This document shows, piece after piece, positions 15,021 through 21,100 of a stretch of 21,100 nucleotides of DNA; position 1 is the first letter of the stretch, and every line of letters starts with the position of its first letter. Source of the DNA: SZUA-584 sp964607965. GTDB taxonomy: Bacteria; Bacillota; Clostridia; Christensenellales; SZUA-584. Location: the NCBI GenBank assembly GCA_964607965.1, contig CAZSMH010000026.1, positions 1 to 21,100 of the forward strand, written 5' to 3'. Below the pieces are notes generated by a model, which was not told where the DNA came from, did no database searches, and saw only the letters and a program-made list of their open reading frames with translations. A program made the translations under genes and the position numbers.

Positions 15021-15741
15021 ACTTAATGCACAAGCTGCACAGCATATGGCCGGTATGGAGGAAGTTACCGTAACGCCGCGGGATATAAACTTATTCGGTC
15101 TTCAAATAAGCGAGACGATGCTTACAACATGGGTAGTAATGCTGATACTTATATTAGCCGCTGTTGCAATCAGGCTGTTTGTTATACCAAAATTCAAAAC
15201 AGTTCCCAAAGGTTTTCAAAACGTGCTTGAAATGTTCGTGGAATTCTGCGAGAAGTTTACCGGCTCGCAGCTGGGCAGGCGCGGCGCGGCATTCGCTTCG
15301 TATATTTTTGCCATTGCCGTTATGATTATTGCCACCAGCATGTCAGAGCTTTTCGGCGTGCGTCCGCCGGCTTCGGATATCAATTTTACCATAGCTTTAG
15401 CATTGATGTCTTTTGTACTGATAAACGCTTTTGGTTTTTATTATTCGGGTTTTTTTGGCAGGCTGCTCTGGTTTGTGCGCCCCAAGGCGTTCATGCTGCC
15501 GATAAACCTGGTTACGCACTCGGTGATACCGGTATCCCTCTCATTCCGTCTTTTCGGCAACATGTTTGCGGGTATGGTAGTTATGAATCTTTTATACAGC
15601 GTGACTTACCTGTCCATAGGCATACCGGGCATACTGGCAATATACTTTAACCTGTTTCATGTTGGGATTCAGACATATATATTCCTTGTGCTGACGCTCT
15701 CTTTTATGGAAGAGACGCTGATGTATGGGGCAAAAAGATAA
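15013..15741 (+). CDS. atpB: F-type ATP synthase subunit a
   Basis: Subunit a of the membrane Fo motor is 242 residues here, with five to six hydrophobic segments. The essential arginine that faces the c ring is Arg179 in LSFRLFGNMFAG. The long amphipathic membrane helices follow the usual order, ending in HVGIQTYIFLVLTLSFMEE. It provides the ion half-channels. The start codon lies inside the atpI gene, giving an 8-nt overlap and probable translational coupling; AAAGGG lies about 9 nt upstream. Confidence 0.96.
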   Translation: MVELNAQAAQHMAGMEEVTVTPRDINLFGLQISETMLTTWVVMLILILAAVAIRLFVIPKFKTVPKGFQNVLEMFVEFCEKFTGSQLGRRGAAFASYIFAIAVMIIATSMSELFGVRPPASDINFTIALALMSFVLINAFGFYYSGFFGRLLWFVRPKAFMLPINLVTHSVIPVSLSFRLFGNMFAGMVVMNLLYSVTYLSIGIPGILAIYFNLFHVGIQTYIFLVLTLSFMEETLMYGAKR

Positions 15742-15768
15742 ATTTTTATTAAAGCGGAGGTATAGATT

Positions 15769-15990
15769 ATGACAGCCTTGATTGCAATAGGCGTTGGGCT
15801 CGCGGTGTTTACCGGCGTGGGCGCGGGAATAGGCATGGGTATAGCCACCAGTAAAGCGGCGGAAGCCGTTGCGAGGCAGCCCGAGGCAAGCGGAAAGATA
15901 AACGCGATGCTGCTTATCGGTCTCGCATTCGCAGAAACGACAGCAATTTACGGTTTTGTTATTGCTATTCTTATGATAGGTAAGATTTAG
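15769..15990 (+). CDS. atpE: F-type ATP synthase subunit c
   Basis: This 73-residue hairpin proteolipid forms the rotor ring. Helix 1 carries GVGAGIGMG, the polar loop is ARQPEASGKI (35-44), and helix 2 carries the ion-binding carboxylate Glu56 in AFAETTAIYGF. Compared with the Na+-binding c subunit of Ilyobacter, Glu56, the hydroxyl residue after it (Thr57), Thr58 and Tyr61 are conserved. The helix-1 glutamine, 33 residues before the Glu, is Met23. Coupling ion is therefore ambiguous. GGAGG precedes ATG by about 9 nt, a strong site that suits the high copy number of c in the complex. Confidence 0.96.
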   Translation: MTALIAIGVGLAVFTGVGAGIGMGIATSKAAEAVARQPEASGKINAMLLIGLAFAETTAIYGFVIAILMIGKI

Positions 15991-16023
15991 CGCTAACAAG
16001 GATAATAAACGAGAGGAAGAACG

Positions 16024-16503
16024 ATGCCTGATATTGATATTTTCAAGGTTGGCCTTCATATATTAAACGTGCTTATTATGTTCGTTGTGCTGCGGGTGCT
16101 AATCTACAAGCCTGTGCTCAAGTACATAAAAAAAAGAGAGCATGCGTTTTCCGACAAGGCTGACGAACTGGATACGCGTGAAGAAACCCTGATACAGCAA
16201 AAGGAACAGTATGAGCAGATGATGGCTAAAGCGCAGGACGAGGCTGCAGCTCTTATAGCAAAGAGCAGCGAGCTTTCCAAAGAACATGCGCGCGAGGTTC
16301 TTGACAATGCCAAGGAACGCGCGAAAGATATGGTGATACAAGCCAGAAAAGAAATAGACGCCGAAAAGGAACAGGCGCTGCTCGATATGCGTTCTGATAT
16401 CGCCGAGCTTAGCGTGCAGATTGCAAAAAAAGTTATAGAACGTGAGATTACAGTGGAGGACAACCGCAAAATCATCGACGAATTCTTTGAGAAGGTGGTA
16501 TGA
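16024..16503 (+). CDS. atpF: F-type ATP synthase subunit b
   Basis: Subunit b (159 residues) is the peripheral stalk. One N-terminal membrane helix (about 8-30, VGLHILNVLIMFVVLRVLIY) leads into KPVLKYIKKRE. A long charged coiled coil follows (about 35-125), then the C-terminal AKKVIEREI region that normally contacts the C-terminal domain of delta. Length is normal, so no part of delta is hidden inside it. Its TGA stop (16501-16503) is followed in the same frame by TTT and then the GTG start of the delta/alpha fusion, leaving 3 nt between them. Confidence 0.95.
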   Translation: MPDIDIFKVGLHILNVLIMFVVLRVLIYKPVLKYIKKREHAFSDKADELDTREETLIQQKEQYEQMMAKAQDEAAALIAKSSELSKEHAREVLDNAKERAKDMVIQARKEIDAEKEQALLDMRSDIAELSVQIAKKVIEREITVEDNRKIIDEFFEKVV

Positions 16504-16506
16504 TTT

Positions 16507-16740
16507 GTGGCTATAAAAGGTAAGCTGAAGTCTGCTGTAGAGCTTGATGCGGCGACTGTTCTGGTTATAAAAAAACGCTTTGAATCGCTTGTCCATGATG
16601 AAATAGTTTTTGAAACAGAAGTCTGCCCGAAACTGCTGGGCGGTTTTATTGTTGTTCTCGGGGATAAGGTTTACGACAGCAGCGTAAGCACTCACCTTGA
16701 GGACATCAATAAATACATAACAGATACGCACATATTTACC
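16507..16740 (+). other. Delta (OSCP) C-terminal domain coding segment inside the atpA reading frame
   Basis: This marks the codons for residues 1-78 of the fusion protein. The order of strand, helix, strand-GG-strand-GDKV-D-S pattern and short helix fits the b-binding C-terminal domain of AtpH. The roughly 105-residue six-helix N-terminal domain of AtpH has no counterpart between atpF and this point; only 3 nt separate the genes. Domain boundaries are by eye. Confidence 0.8.
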
Positions 16741-18297
16741 AATGACAAGCAAAACGAGCTTGATTTTAAGGTATCCGGCGAGTCTGCAAAAAAACATATA
16801 GACGAGTATAAGCCGAGGCCAAGGCTTAATGAAATTGGAACAGTCAAGTATTCTGGCGACGGTATAGCGCATGTCGCGGGGCTTGACGGGTGCAAATACG
16901 GAGAGCTTCTGGAATTTGAAAACAACTGCTTTGGTATTGTTATGAATCTTTCAAAGGATATGTTGGGCGCGGTGCTGCTGGGCAACGTTGCTGATGTAAG
17001 CGCAGGTTCAAACGTAAGGAAGACAGGCAGCGTTGTGCAGGTGCCGGTGGGGGAAACCCTTATAGGACGCGTTATCAGCCCTCTGGGACTGCCGCTTGAC
17101 GGCAGGGGGAAAATAGCCGCAGAAGGGTATCGCCCTATAGAGGCGCAGGCACCGCAGATATTCGACAGAAAGGACGTGTCAGAACCTCTTGAAACCGGGA
17201 TCATGTTTATAGACAGCATGATACCTATAGGAAAAGGGCAAAGAGAGCTTATCATAGGCGACAGGCAGACAGGCAAGACAGCAATAGCAATTGATACTAT
17301 ACTCAATCAGCACGATAAAAACGTGATTTGCGTGTATGTTGCGATAGGCCAAAAAGCTTCAACGATATCCGGCATAATAAAAACCCTGGAATCTGAAAGA
17401 GCGCTTTCTTATACAATAGTCGTTGCGTCAACAAGCAGCGATTCACCAGCCATGCAGTATATAGCGCCGTACGCCGGATGCGCTATAGCCGAGGAATTTA
17501 TGTATGCAGGCAAGGACGTTCTTATAGTATACGACGATTTATCAAAACACGCAGTTGCATACAGAACAATGTCGCTTCTGCTAAGAAGGCCGCCAGGGCG
17601 CGAGGCGTATCCCGGAGATGTTTTTTATCTGCATTCGCGCCTATTAGAGCGCGCAGCGCGGCTGTCGAAGGAATACGGCGGCGGATCAATGACAGCGCTG
17701 CCGATAATAGAAACAATGTCGGGAGATATTTCTGCATACATACCCACAAATGTAATATCAATCACCGACGGGCAGATATTTTTGGAATCCGAACTGTTCA
17801 ACGCAGGCATAAGGCCGGCGGTGAATGTCGGTTTGTCCGTATCGCGGGTGGGAGGCAATGCGCAGCTTAAAGCGATGCGCAAGGTTGCGGGGAGGCTGAG
17901 ACTCGATTTGGCGCAGTACCGTGAACTGGCTGTTTTTGCAAGGTTCGCATCCGACCTTGACAAAACGACACGCGAAACACTAGAGCAGGGAGCGCGTCTT
18001 ACCGAATCGCTGAAGCAGGCGCAGTATGCGCCCTATTCCATGGCGAGCCAGGTAATAATACTGCATGCCGCGATAAACAAGCATCTTTTGAAAATGCCTA
18101 AGGAGCATGTAAGCGCGTTTTGCAGAGAATATCTCGAATATGTGGACACAAGATATCCGGATATTCGCGTAACCATAGAAAGAACAGGCGATTTATGGGA
18201 TGATGCTGTAAAGACGCTGGATAAGGCGGCGCATAACTTCTCGATTACGTACTGCAAAAAAAACAATTTGCCAATAGAATCAGAGGAAGAAGAATAA
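16507..18297 (+). CDS. atpA: ATP synthase F1 subunit alpha with N-terminal fusion to the delta C-terminal domain
   Basis: This 596-residue protein is about 80 residues longer than a normal alpha subunit; its Walker A GDRQTGKT is at 251-258, against 169-176 in E. coli. Residues about 1-78 do not belong to alpha. They read as the C-terminal domain of subunit delta (OSCP): a KSAVELD strand, a helix, then PKLLGGFIVVLGDKVYDSSV (41-60) and a short helix. From about 83 onward it is complete alpha: GTVKYSGDGIAHVAGLDG, Walker A, PGREAYPGDVFYLHSRLLERAA, SITDGQIFLE, SVSRVGG with arginine finger Arg447, LAQYREL, and a C-terminal helical domain ending in an acidic tail. The start is GTG 16507, with AAGGTGG 8 nt upstream. 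No separate atpH exists in the operon. The fusion should tether the b-binding domain to alpha, but would put three delta domains on each F1. Confidence 0.93.
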   Translation: MAIKGKLKSAVELDAATVLVIKKRFESLVHDEIVFETEVCPKLLGGFIVVLGDKVYDSSVSTHLEDINKYITDTHIFTNDKQNELDFKVSGESAKKHIDEYKPRPRLNEIGTVKYSGDGIAHVAGLDGCKYGELLEFENNCFGIVMNLSKDMLGAVLLGNVADVSAGSNVRKTGSVVQVPVGETLIGRVISPLGLPLDGRGKIAAEGYRPIEAQAPQIFDRKDVSEPLETGIMFIDSMIPIGKGQRELIIGDRQTGKTAIAIDTILNQHDKNVICVYVAIGQKASTISGIIKTLESERALSYTIVVASTSSDSPAMQYIAPYAGCAIAEEFMYAGKDVLIVYDDLSKHAVAYRTMSLLLRRPPGREAYPGDVFYLHSRLLERAARLSKEYGGGSMTALPIIETMSGDISAYIPTNVISITDGQIFLESELFNAGIRPAVNVGLSVSRVGGNAQLKAMRKVAGRLRLDLAQYRELAVFARFASDLDKTTRETLEQGARLTESLKQAQYAPYSMASQVIILHAAINKHLLKMPKEHVSAFCREYLEYVDTRYPDIRVTIERTGDLWDDAVKTLDKAAHNFSITYCKKNNLPIESEEEE

Positions 18298-18298
18298 T

Positions 18299-19162
18299 AT
18301 GGCGGGCATGGCTGATATACGGCACAGTATAAAATCAATATCAGAAACGGAACAGATAACGCGCGCCATGCATCTTATTTCCACTTCCAAAATGAAAAAG
18401 GCCATAGCGAGGTACGAAGCGAATCATGTTCATTTTGAGCGGGTGCAGGCGGCGCTGAAAGATATACTGATGCACACTCGGGAGCTTGAGCATCCGTATG
18501 TGGGCGAAAGCGAAGGCGGAAAAGCCGCATACATCGTTATTGCCGCGGATAAGGGGCTTTGCGGTGGTTACAATCATAACGTACTTAAACTGGCTCACGA
18601 ATATATGAAGAGCAGTGAAGAACGTTATATACTCACTGTCGGACAGCTGGCGCGCGTTTTCTTTGACCGGCGGGGATATATGGTAGACGTTGAGTTTCTT
18701 CATGTTTCCCAAAACCCTTCGCTGTTTAATGCGAGAGCGATAACAAGGGATATACTCGAATTGTATGACAGCGGTATTATGGACGAGGTATACGTGGTAT
18801 ATACCAAGTTTATCTCGGCATTAAAGCAGGAACCGCGGATTATAAAGCTGCTTCCCGTATCTGTGTCTAACCTGGTGGACGTAGAGACGGAAACGCATTA
18901 TTCCGCTGAGCTTTTTTATCATCCGTCACGCAAGGCGGTTTTTGACAGCCTTATACCGCAGTACATAATAGGGCTTGTATACGGATGTCTTGTTCAATCA
19001 TATGCGAGCGAACAGTGTGCCCGCATGAATGCCATGGAAAATGCAACCAACAACGCCGAAGAAATGATAGACAAATTGTCACTGCAGTATAACACCGCAA
19101 GACAGTCTGCGATTACCAGCGAGATTTCTGAAATAATAGGAGCGCTTGACGCGTTGAAATAG
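18299..19162 (+). CDS. atpG: F-type ATP synthase subunit gamma
   Basis: Subunit gamma (287 residues) is the central rotor shaft. The N-terminal helix MAGMADIRHSIKSISETEQITRAMHLISTSKM and the C-terminal helix ARMNAMENATNNAEEMIDKL through SEIIGALDAL form its coiled coil. The middle has the Rossmann-like domain with ADKGLCGGYNHN. The start is ATG 18299, 1 nt after the alpha stop, because the protein then begins with the usual MAGM..IR; an in-frame ATG at 18308 would shorten the first helix. Length is typical. Confidence 0.96.
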   Translation: MAGMADIRHSIKSISETEQITRAMHLISTSKMKKAIARYEANHVHFERVQAALKDILMHTRELEHPYVGESEGGKAAYIVIAADKGLCGGYNHNVLKLAHEYMKSSEERYILTVGQLARVFFDRRGYMVDVEFLHVSQNPSLFNARAITRDILELYDSGIMDEVYVVYTKFISALKQEPRIIKLLPVSVSNLVDVETETHYSAELFYHPSRKAVFDSLIPQYIIGLVYGCLVQSYASEQCARMNAMENATNNAEEMIDKLSLQYNTARQSAITSEISEIIGALDALK

Positions 19163-19171
19163 GAGAATAGA

Positions 19172-20578
19172 ATGCACGATTATAAAACAGCGGGCAAGGG
19201 AGAGCTGATACGCATTACGGGCCCGGTGCTGGATGTTAAATTCGATAAAGGGCTGCCAGCCATATATAACGCGCTTGTCATACAGCTTGAGGACAGAGAG
19301 GTGTGGCTTGAGGTTGCCATGCATATAGGAGATAATACAGTGCGCTGCATAGCATTGCATGCCACCGAAGGGCTTTGCTGCGGCCTTACTGTTTTAGATA
19401 CGGGTAATAAAATAAATGTGCCGGTAGGCAGACAGACTCTCGGACGGGTGATGAACGTGATAGGAGAGCCTATTGACGGCAAAGGCGAAATAACGGGAGC
19501 AAGGATGCCCATTCACAGGGACCCGCCCAAGTTTACAGACCAGCATCCTGTTACCGAGATTTTTGAAACAGGCATAAAGGTGATAGACCTTTTAGCCCCG
19601 TATGCAAAGGGCGGCAAGATAGGACTTTTCGGAGGAGCAGGCGTAGGCAAAACAGTGCTTATAATGGAGCTTATCCGAAATATTGCTACCGAGCACGGCG
19701 GATATTCAGTATTTGCCGGAGTCGGCGAGCGCAGCCGCGAGGGGCATGAACTGATTGAAGATATGAGAGAATCCGGCGTGATTGAAAAAACATGCCTCGC
19801 TTTCGGGCAGATGAACGAACCCCCCGGTTCGCGAATGCGTGTTGCGCTTACCGGACTTACTCTGGCGGAACACCTGCGCGACGAGGAAAACCAGGACGTT
19901 CTGCTGTTTATAGACAACATATACCGTTTTATACAGGCGGGTTCGGAGGTTTCAGCTTTGCTGGGGCGCATACCGTCCGCCGTAGGATATCAGCCGACGC
20001 TTGCCAATGAGCTGGGAGCTCTGCAGGAACGGATAACGTCAACCAAAAACGGCTCGATTACCTCCGTGCAGGCCATATATGTTCCTGCGGATGACTTAAC
20101 AGACCCGGCGCCCGCAACTACATTCTCACATCTTGATGCGACGACGGTTTTGTCACGGCAGATATCCGAGCTTGGCATTTATCCTGCGATAAACCCGCTT
20201 GAATCGTCCTCGCGCATACTTGATCCGCGTATAATAGGTGAAAAGCATTACAGCGTCGCCCGACGTGTGCAGGCTGTACTTCAGAGATACAGGGAACTGC
20301 AGGATATTATTGCGATACTGGGTATGGAAGAGCTTTCGGAAGAAGACAGGACGGCTGTTTACCGCGCCAGAAAAATACAACGCTTTTTCTCACAGCCTAT
20401 GTCGGTTGCAGAAGTTTTTTCGGGTATACCGGGGAAATATGTGCCGCTAGAGAACACTATAGAAAGTTTCCGGGCTGTTGTGGACGGAGAAGCCGATGAT
20501 ATCCCCGAAGCCGCATTTTTTATGGCCGGAGATATTGAAGACGTAAGAATAAAGGCCAAAAAAATAGCGAAGCCGTAA
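19172..20578 (+). CDS. atpD: F-type ATP synthase subunit beta
   Basis: Subunit beta (468 residues) carries the catalytic sites of F1. Seen are Walker A GGAGVGKT (154-161, Lys160), catalytic Glu186 in GERSREGHEL, Walker B LLFID (Asp248), LLGRIPSAVGYQPTL, and EELSEED, the equivalent of the DELSEED lever that pushes on gamma. GERSREGHEL (usual GERTREGND) and DNIYRF (usual DNIFRF) are mild variants. The ribosome binding site AGGAG overlaps the TAG stop of atpG, 6 nt before ATG 19172, so translation is coupled. Confidence 0.97.
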   Translation: MHDYKTAGKGELIRITGPVLDVKFDKGLPAIYNALVIQLEDREVWLEVAMHIGDNTVRCIALHATEGLCCGLTVLDTGNKINVPVGRQTLGRVMNVIGEPIDGKGEITGARMPIHRDPPKFTDQHPVTEIFETGIKVIDLLAPYAKGGKIGLFGGAGVGKTVLIMELIRNIATEHGGYSVFAGVGERSREGHELIEDMRESGVIEKTCLAFGQMNEPPGSRMRVALTGLTLAEHLRDEENQDVLLFIDNIYRFIQAGSEVSALLGRIPSAVGYQPTLANELGALQERITSTKNGSITSVQAIYVPADDLTDPAPATTFSHLDATTVLSRQISELGIYPAINPLESSSRILDPRIIGEKHYSVARRVQAVLQRYRELQDIIAILGMEELSEEDRTAVYRARKIQRFFSQPMSVAEVFSGIPGKYVPLENTIESFRAVVDGEADDIPEAAFFMAGDIEDVRIKAKKIAKP

Positions 20579-20589
20579 AGAGGTTTAAT

Positions 20590-21006
20590 ATGCCCGCAGA
20601 ATTTATGCTGGAGATAATAACGCCCGAAAGGGTATTTTTTAAAGGAAAAGCCGAGAGCGTAATCTTTCCGACAGCCGACGGATATATGAGCGTTCAGAAA
20701 ATGCATGAGCCTATGGTTGCGGCTATTGCTGTCGGGAATATTAAGATATGCATTAACGGTGAATGGAAGCTTTGCACCACATCCGAAGGCTTTATAGAAG
20801 TAAGGCCGGATCGGGCAATAATATTCTCACAGGCGGTGGAATGGCCGGAAGAGATTGACGTTAAGCGCGCACAGGAAGCGCGGAAACGTGCCGAAGAACG
20901 TCTGCGCCAGACAAAGAGTTACGAGGAATACATGCAAAACCAGATATCTCTTGCAAGAGCCATGGTGCGTCTGCGTGTTGGACGCAACAGTAAAAACATC
21001 GATTAG
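20590..21006 (+). CDS. atpC: F-type ATP synthase subunit epsilon
   Basis: Subunit epsilon (138 residues) is a rotor component that can inhibit ATP hydrolysis. The N-terminal beta sandwich (about 1-88) starts with LEIITPERVFFKGKAESVIF and contains EGFIEVRPDRAIIFSQ. The C-terminal helical hairpin (about 90-130, KRAQEARKRAEERL and ISLARAMVRLRV) is present. It is the last gene of the operon, 11 nt after atpD, with AAGAGG upstream and a terminator 1 nt after its stop. Confidence 0.95.
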   Translation: MPAEFMLEIITPERVFFKGKAESVIFPTADGYMSVQKMHEPMVAAIAVGNIKICINGEWKLCTTSEGFIEVRPDRAIIFSQAVEWPEEIDVKRAQEARKRAEERLRQTKSYEEYMQNQISLARAMVRLRVGRNSKNID

Positions 21007-21007
21007 G

Positions 21008-21033
21008 GCCGCTTTTCATCACGCGGTTTTTTT
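21008..21033 (+). terminator. Rho-independent terminator of the ATP synthase operon
   Basis: GCCGC (21008-21012) pairs with GCGGT (21023-21027) around a 10-nt loop, followed by a run of seven T (21027-21033). The stem is short but the T tract is strong. The remaining 67 nt of the window are AT-rich and hold no feature I can support. Confidence 0.75.
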
Positions 21034-21100
21034 ATGCCCTTTTGTTCCCTTGTTGTATAAAATTTTGACTTTGGTCGATAATCAAACAAAATACAAAGGG

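Noticed and set aside
16507..16740. Possibility that the alpha extension is a mis-called start reading into non-coding sequence
   Set aside because: The only upstream sequence is the atpF gene, 3 nt away; the extension has a ribosome binding site and start codon, and it carries a coherent delta-like motif pattern. No good start with a ribosome binding site is seen near codon 80.
16099..16872. Antisense open frame of 257 codons across the atpF-atpA junction
   Set aside because: It lies wholly opposite two well-supported genes, resembles no family I recognise, and has the irregular composition of a shadow frame. It does not explain the delta-like extension.
1..21100. Search for tRNA or rRNA genes, CRISPR repeats, insertion sequences and attachment sites
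   Set aside because: No cloverleaf-like sequence, direct-repeat array, transposase-like protein or flanking duplication was found by eye.

Overview
The window looks like a chromosomal segment of an anaerobic, Gram-positive-type bacterium of the Bacillota, most likely a Clostridia-like lineage. The grounds are the mcsB-clpC pair, AGGAG-type ribosome binding sites, TTGACA/TATAAT-type promoters, a ferredoxin-linked thiol reductase, a Crp/Fnr-like regulator beside an Fe-S protein, and the gene content of the F-type ATP synthase operon. I see no mobile elements, tRNA or rRNA genes, or CRISPR arrays.

Layout. (1) 1-3145: the 3' end of mcsB (protein arginine kinase) and clpC (AAA+ unfoldase), closed by a terminator. 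(2) 3251-6739: a monocistronic unit for a large secreted lipoprotein with four lamin-tail-like domains, a chitobiase-C-like domain and a CotH-type kinase domain. (3) 6749-9086, minus strand: an XRE-cupin regulator and an AMP-forming acyl-CoA synthetase, preceded by a leader with two interleaved inverted repeats. (4) 9100-9982: a glutaredoxin-like protein coupled to a ferredoxin:thioredoxin-reductase-like catalytic subunit with a rubredoxin-type tail. (5) 10002-12012, minus strand: a lone argJ and a Crp/Fnr-family regulator, divergent from (6) a Cys-rich ferredoxin-like protein. A perfect 18-bp palindrome lies between the last two. (7) 12772-14717: a DUF2156 protein and an Eis-like GNAT acetyltransferase. 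(8) 14733-21033: the F1Fo ATP synthase operon (atpI, B, E, F, a delta/alpha fusion, G, D, C), closed by a terminator.

The main discovery candidate is in the ATP synthase operon. No separate atpH (delta/OSCP) gene is present. Instead the alpha gene carries an N-terminal extension of about 80 residues that reads as the C-terminal, b-binding domain of delta. The six-helix N-terminal domain of delta is absent. The result is a delta-CTD/alpha fusion protein of 596 residues, with all usual alpha motifs intact. Its gene lies in the same frame as atpF, separated from it by one TGA codon and one TTT codon.

Two further points concern the Crp/Fnr regulator. The only reading that gives it a full-length N-terminus requires a non-canonical AUC start behind a well-placed GGAGG. 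The palindrome in front of it sits at exactly -41.5 relative to the start predicted from the divergent gene's -10 box, and just downstream of the regulator's own predicted start. This suggests activation of the Fe-S gene and autorepression. All calls come from reading the sequence; no database search was run.
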